DNA of 64,000 nucleotides, taken from NCBI RefSeq assembly GCF_018143015.1, contig NC_054742.1:11329632-11393631 (forward strand), written 5' to 3'. This DNA comes from Lytechinus variegatus (Eukaryota > Echinodermata > Echinoidea > Temnopleuroida > Toxopneustidae). The notes under the pieces were generated by a model. It made no database searches and was not told where the DNA came from. It saw only the letters and a list, made by a program, of their open reading frames with translations. The translations under genes were made by a program, and so were the position numbers. Positions 1 to 13,377 of the stretch are shown here, one piece after another (within the stretch, counting starts at the first letter, position 1; each line of letters opens with the position of its first letter).

Positions 1-1913
1 TGCTTACTTTCATTTAAACGCTGTTTCAAAACGCCGATCATAAATTCACAAAGAGGTGCGTTTGTAAACGTCGTTTGACCTGAATCAGGCTTTCTGGGGA
101 AGTATTAACGGAACCACGATCATAAACGTGTTTAAATGACGTCATTTGGTACATGCTTCCGGTGAGATTAAAATCCGCGGGCAAATACAGTCGTATTGCT
201 CCATGTTATCTCCACGTAATAACAACAATCGAAAAAAAAACTTTCCAAAAAATGCGAGCCCAATTTGACCTTGCTTTACGATGCGAAGCCCAGCTGGAGA
301 TCATGATTTGCTCTGAAAAGTTAAGCATAAACAGCACTCCCAGAAGCACGTTTACGATCGGTGTTTTGAATCGACGTTTGAAATCGCTGATTCTGTCCTC
401 GCAACGGAAGCATAAACACACCCTCAGTTCAGTTTACATTTTGATGATATCACTTCCATCTGTTGCACAAATGTTTACATCCAACTAGTGAGCTCAGACT
501 TACATGTAAGACAGTTATTGATAATTTCCTGACAAGTCAAACTGCTGGCTGATTTTGTTTAAAAATGTAAATTGATGATCCAAGAATTTGCTTCTACATG
601 TATGTTATCGAAAAGTCACAGAGTGTTTGAAAACTTAGTTACAGTTTGGAGTTTAGAACTTTAGAAAGACATGTCTGACAGCAACAATTACATGTAATGA
701 ATACATGTGAATAATAGAATAATTCACTGTAAGTTGCCCCCCCCCCATAGTATAAATCAAAAAATATACAAACGGTTCCCTCATTTACATAATGATCAGA
801 AAGAGAGAAAGGATGATCCTCCAGAGTACACCTCTTTGCCTGGACCATACAGTACCTTTCACACCAAGCTTTTGGTGAGCCAATAGAAATTCATAGAACT
901 GCTTTTAAATTGATTACCTTGGTTGTATGGTGAAGATTTTGGTACAGCCCAAATATTGATACTGTATGAATGCAGTCAGGCTGGTCTTGGCAGTGTGAAA
1001 CAAAATCGCAATGGTGTAGGCCCCTAACTTATGATTACTAGTGTCGGAAAAAACCTATAATGGCCAGACAATTCTATTTCTGTTAAAAGTCAGTGTGGCT
1101 CCAGGCCCATTCAAAAGTAAATTTGGAGTAGACTCTTCCATCAAGTTTAAAATTGATACATGGTTCTGATCGAAACAGAGGAAATTGTTCTGATTAAATA
1201 ACATGTTTTCTTTTTTTTCTCGGACTTGGAGCTTTAGGCCAACATGCTCCTTTCTTAATATTAAAAAGATGTACCCGTACTGCAGTCTGATATTACAAAA
1301 GATTTACATTGGACATGTTAGTAAACTTGAATTCAAATAAAGAAGATTGTTGCATAAATAGAGAGTCATCTAAAAATCATTAAGACATGTTTCTAATTGG
1401 GCCTACAATTTTATATAATAGCTTAAAAGGTTCACCTTCCATTTGTGAATTAAAATAAACAATATCATTCAAGTCCCAGAGTTGCATTTTATTTACTGAA
1501 ATGATAAACTTGGCAGACCATATCATTTCACTGTTTTGTTCAAGGACTTCATCAAAGCAACTGCCACAGTGCCACCTACGCAATTTTTTACCTTTTCCTA
1601 TTCCATGTCAACAAATTTTCCAGGTCAGGGTATAAATACAATTTCCACATTCATTGTCATCTCTGAGAGAACAATTATAAGTGAGTGTAGTTTGTTTTGA
1701 TGTGTAGATCAGGATTTTTTCAACAAAGAAATGACGATATCCTTGACAATGTGAGTTTATAAATGATTCGTTATTTAGATTTAAAATGTGAATTGAAGTA
1801 TTTGTGTAAAAAGACATGTTGAGCATCGATGTGATGTAATGGTGGATGCAGCATTGCTAGTTTATACATGTACAGTACATTTCAAAATTAATGGTTAGTA
1901 CATTCTACTTATA
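1..1913. other. Non-coding; possible inverted repeat at 1-450
   Basis: No gene is supported. Positions about 1-60 and about 330-400 are imperfect inverted repeats of each other (AAACG, TTTCAAAACGCCGATC-type words), suggesting a small foldback element cut by the window edge. The rest is AT-rich and shows nothing recognisable. Confidence 0.4.
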
Positions 1914-2333
1914 CAGGGTGAGCAACTTTTCAGAGTGCTTGCCCAGTAGAACAAGTAAATTTTTAAATAGATGGAATATACTTGCCCAAAAATCAATTTC
2001 CCTTGCCCTAGAAAATCCTTGGAAAAAGTTTTACCTCTTCAAAAGAAAGTTTTGCAGTTTTAAAAAGTATTGACATTTTCCTGTCTTTTGACATGAACTG
2101 ATCTACCTTGTTGTTGCATTTCTTTTTCCAAAGTGATTTTATCTTGCCTGCAATGACCAAATAATCATATTGACCCTAATTTTGGTCATTATCTGTGAGA
2201 ATTTTGCTTTCTACTTTGTGAATTTCGCTTGCAAAATTGGGGCAAGTAGTTTTGGTCTTCACTTCAAAACACTTGCCCGACTATAACTTTTACTTGCCCC
2301 GGGCAATCGGGCAAGTGCTTATGTAACACCCTG
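1914..2333. mobile_element. MITE-like element with CAGGGTG ends
   Basis: Begins CAGGGTG and ends CACCCTG, with further inverted similarity inside (gtgcttgccc against gggcaagtgc). The flanks ACTTATA and ACTTAAA resemble a short target duplication. No coding capacity. Confidence 0.55.
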
Positions 2334-2349
2334 ACTTAAAGATGGCAAG

Positions 2350-2992
2350 ATAGTACCTCAAGCGATGTTCGTGCAGGCTACACTTCACTACCACTACACT
2401 ACGGTCCAACTAAGCGAACATCAAGGTGGTGAACTCGCTCGAACACTCCAAGTGGCAAAGGTGGAAAAAAATGCATATTTATTGTAAAAATTATATGACG
2501 AAAAGGCATCTAAAAGAATAAAAGCTTAATTTCACTCCATACCCATCCTCTGGTTAGCCTCAAAATTGGTGATTTAGAGCCAACATGGAGTTCCTCACAC
2601 ATATAAATAATTTGCTGCCTATTTCAAAACATCGTATGCGGATGCACGAGGGTCCGAGCTCAGACACTCGCGCATGCAATGTTTTGAAATCGGCAGCAAA
2701 TGAAATATCAGGAACTCCATGTTGGCTCTAAATCACCAATTTTGATGCTAACTGGAGGACAGATATGAAGCAAAATTAAGGTGTGAAGTAAGAAATTAAG
2801 CTTTTATTCTTTTTTTATGCCTTTTCAGCGCATATTTTTATACAATAAATATGCACTTTTTTCCACCTTTGCCACTCGTAGTATCCGAGCGAGTCTGGTA
2901 CCATGAGGTTCGGGTTGGTGGAACGTAGTGTAGCAGTAGTGAAGTGGAGCTTGCACGAACATCAGTCTTGAGGAAGCAAGACAGGTACTATA
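2350..2992. mobile_element. Foldback element, about 640 bp
   Basis: Two arms of nearly 300 bp are inverted copies. Left TAGTACCTCAAG, GATGTTCGTGCAGGCTAC and AGTGGCAAAGGTGGAAAAAA match right TTTTTTCCACCTTTGCCACT, TTGCACGAACATC and CTTGAGG. The middle pair is GAGCCAACATGGAGTTCC against GGAACTCCATGTTGGCTC. The loop is about 60 bp around 2640-2690. Confidence 0.75.
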
Positions 2993-5100
2993 CAGGCCCT
3001 CCATGCAACTCCATGAATCAATGGCAATGCAACCAATATTTGAAATAAATAGTAAGAATCTAATCATAGAGTTGTGGCCTATTAAATTCTTCAGTTCAGT
3101 TCATAAATAGCTCTTTGACTTTGAACCTTGTACATGTACAGGCAATACAGCACACAACTTGTGTTTGGAACAAGCATGGAACAAGGTCCTTAACAAGCTA
3201 ACAGCATTACCACATCACTGAGGAATGTAGTTTGTTCTCTCTGGGGAACCTACTGTACCACTCACTTTCGATGGTTCTCTTTCCACTTCTTTGCCAAGCA
3301 AGACTGTTAAATATCTCTCACCAAATAACACTCAATATTTTGAAGTTACCCTTCAATAACTTGTGATTAATGTAACCAGAATTGAAGTAATCAAAAATAC
3401 AAGATGCACATATTTTAGGTCAAATGATGAGTCACTTAAATTCAATGGAATTACAGTTTACCTAATTACAAGTTAGAACTCTGCACAACGACTGACTGTT
3501 GTCTTTTCTTCTTAAAATATTGTGTAAAAATGATTGTCTTTAAAACAGAAAACATCTAATCTCACATTTTCCACCCAATAAACAAGTTCAAATTTATTAA
3601 AAAAGGCTAAAGTTGAACTTGGTCTGATAAAAAATCCAGAATTTCAGGTTAATGAAATAGGGCCTAACAGGTGACTTGTACTACACGTTTGTCATCCAGT
3701 ACTCAATACAGATGTTTTTTTTTCTTGAGTTTACATGTATACTGTAGTACAATAGGAAAATGTTGCGTGAAACATTTATTAAGTACTGAGCATTGCAATT
3801 TTGTGGTGACATATTATCTATCATTCAATAACTCTACTCACATGCATAATTCATAATTGGCAAGGAGTAGAATTCAGAGTGGCATGTGTCCTACAGCTGC
3901 ATACTTTTGCCTACTAGCATTTAGACTGTATTTTATATAACTGTGAAAGCCTTTGTGTGCAGGACTGTATTGTGTAAGCATTGTATTAAAATTAAAACTT
4001 TCAGCATTTATAAGATTTTGAAATTGAAATCACCAAGACTTTAAATACATACAAATTGAAATAATAGTAGGCATACATTCAATAAGGTAATACATGTAAG
4101 TCATATCACAAAACCACAACCACCTTCATCTCAATACTAACAATCAAAATGGTGTTACAAAATTTGCGTATACATGGTACAACATGTACAAGTTGGACAC
4201 TTCAATAAAAGCCCCTAGAATATCCACTTCTAAAGGGATTCAGTCAAGCAGAGATCCTATATTGTACAATGCAGTGCATATTCTCTATCTTCAATAGGGA
4301 TTGACATGACACAATAGATCTCTTCATACCACCCTACCTCTCAGAACACAAAGCATTAAGCTGACAGAAGAGATGAAAATTGAATGGATACTCAAATCCC
4401 ATCCTACACATGTAGGCCTATGCCCATTCAATGTGTGCCACTCTCTTAGAAAATGGAAAGAGTAGGGAACTCCTCGGAAAGGGTCTCTCCAAGCTGTTCC
4501 ACAAACTTACATAAAATACAATTCAAGCACACAGTATTAATCTGTTTTAGCTATAAACTTACACTAAGGCCTCCTTTATATTTCAAATACAGAGAAATGA
4601 TAAACTGTATACTTACCACTACTTGAGAGCACCAAAATAATATAATGCAGCATATTGACAGATCTTATTCCTGTTGATTAGAAAAAATATTTTGCAGGAT
4701 TTAGAACAATGTCAAACCATACTTTCTCACAACTTTGAAGTGACACAAAGTTGCACTTTTATATCCACAACTGTTTACTGCAAATCAGATTACCCAATAA
4801 ATAGAATAAAAAATCATCAGGATCCTGAAAATAACAGCTCTGTGGCATGCATTGTTATGATTTGGAAGCCATGACACTTGGGTTATTTCCTGGGATGGTG
4901 ACTTTTCTGTGGTTTTCTGTTGCAATCTGCTATAACTAGTGCATTACGGGTGGTGAGGTTTAGGTGTACAGACGGAAAACAGCAAGACTTGTCTAGACTT
5001 TAATGAGCTATTGAGGAAATTTAGGGGATGGTGGTGGTGATATTTTCCCCTGATTATTAGAAAGCGTAATGCTTGTAAGCAAGCAAGCATCTAGCAATCC
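2993..5100. other. Non-coding, no recognisable element
   Basis: AT-rich single-copy-looking sequence with short open frames only. It could include the 3' untranslated part of an unseen gene, but nothing shows this. Confidence 0.4.
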
Positions 5101-5612
5101 AAGGGCTCAAAAAGGAAACCAAGACCCACGAAGAGAAGTAATCTTCTTGGAAAGAGTAAAATAAGAGGAACAATTAAAAAAAAAACTTTCATCAAAATCG
5201 GTTATGAAATAAGCAAGTTATGGGAGTTTGAAAACTCTTGTTGTACTTTCTATGGGCATCCTCAAATTGGCAAACGTGCTTCCAAATCTTTTGTGGACAA
5301 CTCTCCATTTGTTTGTACACAAATTTTCAGATTTTCCTCATCTTTCAAATTGAGGAGATAATATGAAATATGTAAAATAAAGGGGAAAATCTGAAAAAAT
5401 GGAGAGTATTCCAAAAATTCAGCCATTTTGAAGCACGTTTGCCAATTTGAGGATCCACATAGTAAGTACAAGACTTTTTAATTGTCCATAACTTGCTTAT
5501 TTCATAACCGATTTTGATGAAACTTTTTTTTTAAATTGTTCATCTAATTTTACTCTTTCCAATAAGATTGCTTCTCTTCTTGGGTTTTGGTTTCCTTTAT
5601 TAGTCCTTTCTG
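5101..5612. mobile_element. Foldback element, about 510 bp
   Basis: Left arm (AAAGGAAACCAAGACCC, CTTGGAAAGAGTAAAAT, TTCATCAAAATCGGTTATGA, GGCAAACGTGCTTC) and right arm (GAAGCACGTTTGCC, TCATAACCGATTTTGATGAA, ATTTTACTCTTTCCAA, TTGGTTTCCTTT) are inverted copies. Confidence 0.75.
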
Positions 5613-6530
5613 AGGGACCTAGCAATGAGAATAAATGACCTGCATACAGTATTAAAAGACATGAGTGCATCAAATGATAATCAAACCAGGATCATCAGAA
5701 TCTGAAATCCCCATTCCATCTACTGACTGTGCACTGTGCTTTCAGGAGAGGGGTATAATAAAGAAGTGTTTATTAATGAATGGAAATTACAAAACAAGGT
5801 CCAGCAGATTTAAATGCATGAAAAGATTACCGATTGAGTGTTAATGGATAATGGAATATGTAGAGTGGACATCGTGTTATTTAAATTCTCTTTGCCTTTA
5901 CCTTGGCCTTGCCCAAGCAACCTTGACAAGTCTGCTCATGTTATAATATTGAGTACCAGGTACAAGTACACTTGAGTTTGACTCTTTATATTATTAAACT
6001 TGGCTAAAGTTAGATATGGACCTACCTCAATCCTGGCCAAATCATGTTAAATGATGTACATGTACATTGAAGGACCAGATGAAAGGTTAACCTTTTTTTT
6101 AATTTCAAATTTAAGAATGAAAAAAAAAAAACTGAGAAATGTCAACACTTCAGTTTGGGATTGAAAGTTTTTACACAGGACAGTTATAAGCCATGGCCAT
6201 GGACAATGATGGGTATGACTACTAAGGTATAGATAGATCATGGAGCTAACTGTTAATAGCTCTATGGATAGATCTAGTCAGTCCGTAGTATATCCAGTCC
6301 CGGAGGGACCACTCTCGATACTCTCCTCTAGCTTGTGTAAGTACACTATTCATGACATTGAACCTATAAATAGAAGAAAAAGGTTCCTTTTGCAAAAGAC
6401 GGCTGGCCATTCATCCCTTCTGACTGTAAGTTGTTTTTTTTCAATTTGGTAGGGTAGGCAATGGCACTAGATTTGTGCTGTAAACATGTGTCCAAAAAGT
6501 CAATAGGTGAGTTGGCCTCAAATTTTTTTT
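5613..6530. other. Non-coding; one weak exon-like stretch
   Basis: Contains ATG at 6240 with 32 open codons ending at a strong donor sequence (TTGT|gtaagt, 6336/6337). No acceptor partner or homology was found, so it is not called as a gene. Confidence 0.3.
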
Positions 6531-7396
6531 AAAAGGTCAAGTCCACCTCAGAGAAACGTTGATTTGAATAGAGAAAAACTAAACAAGCATTATGCTGAAA
6601 ATTTCATCAAAATCGGAGGTAAAATAAGAAAGTTATGACACTTTAAAGTTTTGCTTATTTTTGATAAAACAGTGATATGCACAACTCAAAGGAGAAAGTC
6701 GATGATGCCCCTGACTCACTATTTCTTTTGTTTTTTATTGTTGGGATTATACAATATTTCATTTTTTATAGATTTGACAATACGGACCAACTTGACTGAA
6801 ACATATAGTTGGCCTCAAATTTTCTTTTAAAATCAAGTCCACCCCAGAGAAACGTTGATTTGAATAGAGAAAAATCAAGCATTATGCTGCAAATTTCATC
6901 AAAATCGGATGTAAAATAAGAAAGTTATGACACTTTAAAGTTTTGCTTATTTTTGATAAAACAGTGATATGCACGACTCAAAGGAGAAAGTCGATGATGC
7001 CCCTGACTCACTATTTCTTTTGTTTTCTATTGTTGGGATTATACAATATTTCATTTTTTTTATAGATTTGACAATACGGACCAAATTCTCATTCCACATG
7101 TTCACGGAGGAATTAATCATTGTTTTACTTGACTATATGTATGAGGAGAAAAATAGAATATTCCCTATTTCATATAATGACATACAAAAGAAATAATGAG
7201 TGGATGACATAAACATTCTCATTTGCATACCCACCAAGATGTGCATATAGGCCTGTTTTGTGAAATTAAGCAAAAGTTTAAAATGTCATAACTTTCTTAT
7301 TTTACATCCCATTTTGATGAAATTTCAGTGTTATGCTTGTTAGATTTTTCTCTTTTTATTCTAATCAACTTTTTCTTGGGGTGGACTTGTCCTTTA
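6531..7396. mobile_element. TTAA-type foldback element with internal duplication
   Basis: Starts AAAGGTCAAGTCCACC and ends GGTGGACTTGTCCTTTAA. The left arm is present twice in tandem (from about 6512 and from about 6812, about 300 bp each, very similar), while the right arm is single. It is the same family as copies at 17866, 19754, 37515 and 50294. Confidence 0.8.
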
Positions 7397-9712
7397 ACTA
7401 TATTTTGAGTGCACAGTATAGTTAAACATAGCGACATCTTCACATTTTCTGGCAGCCAAGTTGATTATCTATCAATGTGACATATTTCCACGGCTCCTCA
7501 CAGAGGCTCAAACAGACTCTAGGACAGCATTAAGACTTTATAATGCCTATTTTTAGCCACTAGCCCACACAATATAGCCTTAAAGGGATGGACCAATAAG
7601 CTTCATATACATATTTCCAGACACATTACGCGGTGCTGCACCATCCCGAGTTTGCTCAATCTCGAGATTTTAGCGCGATTGGCCATCTTCACAATTAATC
7701 TCGAGATTCAAGAAACCCTGTCTCTACCATCACAAGAAGAGCGATTCCTGCTTGAGCGAGGCATTGATGCATTAATGGTCTGACGCCGTGATAAATAATT
7801 ATGAGTGCGTCTGCACCTACGAATTAGCGCGATAATTCGTAAAATAGCGAACTATTTTGCAAATAATCTTAAGTTGACTTGGGATTGCAATCTCGAGATT
7901 AATCCTACGAACTAGCGCAATAATTGCGTCTCCATTGCAAACAATCTCGAGATTGTTCAGATCGGGATAATTTGCCGCATCAGAAATAGTGTGCTAATTT
8001 GAAAACTTGAGATGGTGCAGACAGCCCTATAGGGTGATTTCAAGTACAGTGTTGAAATCTGGTGTTGGTGTTGTGACAACACGAACACTAGACCAAAAGC
8101 TTCAGTCTCTGTTATATTGGTTGTTCTGCTGAACTCCAATGTCTCCACTCACCAATTACACAGACCAAAGTTCTAACTCGATCTGTACAGGGACTCAATG
8201 GCCATGTTTATATATTAAGTTTGGATAAACCAGGGAAGTGGGAGTTGCGCGATAGCCGAAGTAAGTCAGTTTCTTTCCCCTTTTAAGTTTATTTTTTCCT
8301 GTTTTGGTGCATTTCAGGCCAAAACCAATATTAATCTTTATTTTGGTCCAGTTATTTTTAAATATTTTATCAAATAAAGACAAAAATCTATGAGCCCTGT
8401 CGGGGGGATTTTGCATTGTTAACCCCTATTGGCAGCTGTACAATTGCGAGCCATATGTATACGAGAAATAAAAATAAAATTTTAAAAAAATCCTCCAGAC
8501 AGACATCTGCCAGCTGTCTACACCAACACCAGCCACAACACCGAGCTTGAAATCAAGCTGGTGTTGGGATTGACCTTGGAAAATATGATGTATTTCCGCC
8601 AGTTGGTGTTGAATGTCGTCTGTTGGCTGAACCCAGCATTACAGCTTTTACATGCTCTATTCAATGAGGCACTAGCCAAGTTGAATTGAGCATCTTTCTT
8701 TCACCTCATGCGAAATCTCACACCATCGCACTCATGCCCATTCGTTAATTGGATAAGAGAAAACATGAGAAAAGACTGTGTTGTAGTTTGTACATGTAGG
8801 TCAGAAAAGTATGCTACATGTAGATGTAGGCCTGCATGTAGTTCATGCTATTGCCTACTGACTTTTACCAGCATAATTTTATAATTCAGGACTGGATTCT
8901 GCTCTAGAATGGAAAACTTGGTTGGAGAGTGACAGTCATCTAAATAGGCCCTAAGTTACATTACTTGTGGGTCACACTTTTTCAGAACGGTTTTGCAGCA
9001 CAGCGCACATTCATCGATCGGAATAGAATTTTGAGATTGCGGTACCGGCGAAACCCCTTGGCTTGATCTGACCTGCTACATACTAGGCCTACATAGTACA
9101 TCATCTACTAGACCAAAAGCTTCAGTCTCTGTATTTTGGTTGTTCCGCTGAACTGCGTTGGCTCACTCACCAATGCATATGTCAGAAATTGTTGAACAAA
9201 TCCCCCGAAACGATGGTTATTCCTGTCTAATCATCTACATGTACTTCACATTTTCGTCAATGATTTCATAGTTTACGATCTTGCCATCAATCTGGTAACT
9301 ATTTCTTGAATTGATTTTGTATAAATTGTGAATGTATTGTTATTATGTTTTGCGAACAAATTTAAGCCTGATGAATGTTTTTTTTTAAAGTTCACAAAGT
9401 TTGGACACCCCATCATATACCCAGGACTTGTTGTGTGTCTGGACTATCAATTTAGAAAGTCATTTGGAAAAATTTACAAGTTAAGTTTCATCAATTTTTA
9501 TTACAAAATGTTAAGTATTATAGAGAACAAAACAGAAGATGATTACAACTATCAAATTCGTACGGTAGTTTAGTGCAATTCAAAGACAAAAAAAGAAGGC
9601 CTCAAAAATATAAACTGTCCGGACACCCGACAGACCCCCCCCCCCCCACCTACTAAGTATAATATTAATAACATATTAACAAAGTTAGGCCTAAGACAAG
9701 TTAAATACTTAC
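7397..9712. other. Non-coding with small inverted-repeat elements
   Basis: 7628-8025 has inverted CTCGAGATT words and matching ends (GGTGCTGCACCATC against GATGGTGCAGACAGCC). About 8030-8640 has inverted TTGAAATCTGGTGTTGGTGTTG against CAACACC and CTTGAAATCAAGC. A segment of about 65 bp beginning ACTAGACCAAAAGCTTCAGT occurs twice (8087 and 9108). No gene is seen. Confidence 0.45.
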
Positions 9713-10109
9713 GAGGTAGGCCTGGAGAGATGAAAACCACACTCTCGAGCTCTCTTGAAGTTGCCAATCCTAAGTTATGCTTCACCAATCCACTCAGGAA
9801 TCAGGCTATACCGGTACCTGCCAAAGAGTTTTCCACCGCTTTGCTCTGCCCCTTCCTCGACGTCCAAGCAGCGGCCATCAAGTACAAGTCTAGAGATCGA
9901 GGGCTAATACTAATAGTAATAGCGCAGCGCTGTGCTGTGAAACCAATTGCCAAACGAGCACAATTACAAGCGCAGCCCCGACGATCGGGCCAGCGGAGCG
10001 GTATACGGATCTGGTCGATCGAGTTAGCTACATAGCTAGCTAGCTGCGTTGCTGTCTTGCCGGTGTCGCTGATATCGCTTTGAGATTTCTTTCTGTTTAC
10101 AAGGATCAT
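9713..10109 (-). promoter_or_regulatory. CpG-rich block with minus-strand splice donor: candidate first exon/promoter
   Basis: CpG-rich and more GC-rich than its surroundings, with open frames on both strands. On the minus strand it ends at CCTACCTC|gtaagtatt, a near-ideal donor. It may be a 5' untranslated first exon of a gene running toward position 1, but no downstream exon was found. Confidence 0.35.
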
Positions 10110-11408
10110 CCAATTAGTTTGACAGGGGAGATAGAACTATGTTTCAGTTGAGGGACTGGTATCAATCAAAAATTCATCAATATTATTTGAGATGGCGCTA
10201 TGCTATTGAACTCAGAGTGAACTTAGGGTGTGCTTAATGTCGGTTTCCAAGTACATGAACGGCAACATGGATCATGATTGAAAACGTGATTACAAAACGC
10301 AGATGCCCATTATTCCCGGTCGTAAAAGTAAACGTCTTTCAAATCACGATTCGGAGAAAATTTAAACGTCGAAAAAGGACATGTTTATTAACTATTTGTA
10401 GTCATGAAACATCTTCACTAATCAAATAGAGCAAGCGTGAAGCGCGAGCTGAAAATTTGTGATATTTTAAATTGAAAACTAATTTTTTTTTACACGTTTT
10501 TACTTTCCGACAAACTTAGTTCCTGCATCTGTAATTAAACATGCTATGTACTTTAAAGACATAATGCGAGCGACCGAGAAGCGCGAGTTGTAACTATCGG
10601 TCCGAAAGTGAACGAGAATTGCGCAGGGAATATATTGATCTCGTGACTGAATATGATAAGAGCGCGAAGCACAAGCTGACAGTTTCTTAGACTTACACTG
10701 TAAAAACGCTGTTTAACATTCAAGCACGTTGTTTAAGCTCATCACTCACAAGTTGTTTTAAAAGTTTAAACAATAATATTACAAAACAATTCAAACGACC
10801 TGTTGTTAGAGTGACAGGCTTACGCAACTTGCTATTTTTCTTTACTGTGTAGACTTTAAACCGGGCCATTTTTATCACTGTCGGTTACTTTTAAAAAATT
10901 AACATTTTGACTTAAAATTGACAGTTTTACACCATGTTTATAAAAAGAACACTCAAGTGCGGCATTTGCAATTTAACAATCTGTGCCGAATCTGTGTATC
11001 TTAAAGCGAGCGCGAAATTTTCGATATTCTGAGGGAGATATTCTGTCCAACATGAAGGGAAAATGTGGAGAGGATATATGGATCTCACTATGCGAGTGCG
11101 AAGCGCCATACTTAGCTTTTATTGTAGCCTAAAAAACAAGACATTTGGAAGCCATAACCTTGAACAGGATGGAGATTTAAAAATATATTACTATAATGAT
11201 GCTAGCGCGAACCGTGAGCTGACCTTTTCCACCTATGAATGAATAAATAAGCCAAATAAAAGACCTTGGATAATTAATGAAACAATACGAGCTGAATTTT
11301 TATATTAAGACCCGACATGGACATTCTGAGAAGGATTTTTTTTTCAAAACTATAAAGTCCTAAATATCTTAATAAACAGTTATTACGATCGCAAAGCGCA
11401 AGCTGGGA
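10110..11408. other. Non-coding; small element at 10695-10853
   Basis: ACACTGTAAAAACG and TTTACTGTGTAG mark the ends of a short MITE-like segment rich in TTTAAACAA words. The rest holds scattered GCGCGAGC-type words and no gene. Confidence 0.4.
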
Positions 11409-11415
11409 TGGTATT

Positions 11416-12477
11416 CAGGGGCGGTATTCTGAAAACGTTCTTATCTTAATTTTGTTCTTATCTACGTCACTTTCTTAAATTGGTATTCTGAAAACGTTCT
11501 TATCTTTTGTTCTTATCTTTTTCTTATCTTGCTTTCCATCCTATGCTGAGCGCGTAAATTTACCACTCGCGCATATAATACAAAAGTGCGCTAAAAAGAT
11601 AAGAACAAAATCAAGATAAGTGGTATTCTGAAAACGTTCTTATCTTTTTTCTTTCTTATCTGTCACGATATTTAAGATAATATTTAAGATAGCTAGATGG
11701 TTATCACATCTCGCGATGTCCGCATTTTTTCTTGCTCAAAATCGATGGCCACTAGTGGTAACAAGTACCCACAAGTATTCCTCCCACCATTTCTTTCATT
11801 CACCCTTTATTTTGCCCGTCTGTTTTTTCTATCCCTTCTTTCTTTTTCTTTTTTTTCTCGCCTTTCTATCCGTCTGTCTTTCTACTTTTCTTTCATTCTT
11901 CATTTATATCTTTTCTTTTGTTCTGTTTGAATCTTTTAATTTCTTTTTTTTTCTTTTGCTTTGTTTCAGTTATACTTCATCTTTTTTCCTTTTTTACTTT
12001 CCCTTTTCGTTTTATCCCTTTCTTTTTTGTTTTGCTTATACTGAGTCTTTATTTCTGCTTTTCCCCCCTTTTTTCTTCCTTTTCTTTCTTTTTCCTTTTT
12101 CTTTCTTTCTTCCTTCACTTTTTTGTAATCTTTTTATTTTTCTTTCTTATTTTTTCTTCCATTCTTTCGTTTTCATACCATGCTTTTCCCTTTTTTAATC
12201 ATTCATTTTATTTTTCCCCCTTATCTTCCTTCCCTCTAATAATTCTTAATTTTTCTTTCTTAATTTTTCATTTCTGCTTTCTGATTCTTTTGTGTCTTTT
12301 TTAATTTCTTTTTTTTTCGCTCATTCTTTTTTCGTTCGTTCTTTATTTAGTCATTTTCTTTACTTTCTTTAGTCTCTGTCTTTCTTCTCTTAACTTTTTC
12401 TTTATTCTTTCCATTTTAGTTTTCGTTTTCTTTTCCCAACTTTTAATTTTCCCTTTTCGTTTTTTTTTCTTTCATTT

Positions 12478-12509
<32 letters not shown>

Positions 12510-13377
12510 TGAATTTACCTTTCTTTCCTTTATCATTTTGTATTCTTCATGTTTGCGTTAATTTTCCTTTCATTTTTTCTCTGTCATCTTTATTTCTTTG
12601 TTTCATTTTCTTTTTTTTCTCTTCCTTCACTTTTTACATTTTATTCCCTTTTTCTCTTTCTTCCTTTTCTTCTTGCTAACTTTCTTTCATTCGTTTTTTT
12701 CAGACTTGTTTTCTTTGTCCGTTCCTTGTTACTTTATTTTATCTTTTAAGTTTGACCTTTTCCTTTTTTGTGTGTGCGTTCCTTTTAGTTTCTTTCTTTT
12801 CTTTCTTTTTGTGTTCATTTTTGTTCCTTCACTTTATCATTGATAATTGTTCTATTTCTTTCTTCCTTTTCCTTCTTTTATTCATTCTATTTTTCTTTCT
12901 TTTTTATTTTTAAGTTCTTTTTGCTTGCTTTCTTTCGTTTATTCTTTATTTTTATATTATTTTCTGCTTTGATCCTTTCATCTTTTTTTTCTGCTTCATT
13001 CTGACCCTTTTCTGTCTTCTTACTTTAATACCTACTTACTTTCTTTCTTCATATTTTATTCTTTATTCGTACCTGCTTTATTTACTTTTTTTCTTTATTT
13101 AGTGCACGTGGACTTCTCGAAATAATAAAATCAGTCATTGCGTATAAAATACCTATTTCGCACAATGCGCCAGAAACAGTGTACGCACAGCGCCCATTAC
13201 TTGTTCTCTTCACATAAGGAACACTTCTATTGGTTAAACTGCCAATATAAAGCGCATTTTGATGGTTAAGAACGCGTTAAGAAGATTTTCAGAATACCGA
13301 TTTGCAATGATTTTAGCGTCTTCTTATCTCATTGAGATAAGAACAAAGATAAGAACGTTTTCAGAATACCACCCCTG
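11416..13377. mobile_element. Element with CAGGGGYGGTATTCTGAAAA ends and pyrimidine core
   Basis: The ends are inverted copies: CAGGGGCGGTATTCTG at left and CAGAATACCACCCCTG at right, extended by AAAACGTTCTTATCTT. The left end carries three direct copies of GGTATTCTGAAAACGTTC (about 11423, 11481, 11621). The core is a pyrimidine tract. It sits inside the 11409-14206 element. Confidence 0.75.
11780..13100. repeat. 1.3-kb polypyrimidine tract
   Basis: The plus strand is overwhelmingly T and C, including a pure CTTT run at about 12478-12511. All three plus frames stay open for long stretches and give Phe/Ser/Leu-rich translations, a composition effect and not genes. Confidence 0.9.

Noticed and set aside
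9730-10109. Protein-coding genes on either strand in the CpG-rich block
   Set aside because: Both strands are open because of base composition; neither translation looks like a protein family. Kept only as a candidate first exon or promoter.
11697-12843. Long Phe/Ser/Leu-rich open frames, up to 160 codons
   Set aside because: They overlap each other in different frames within a pyrimidine tract; low complexity explains the absence of stops.
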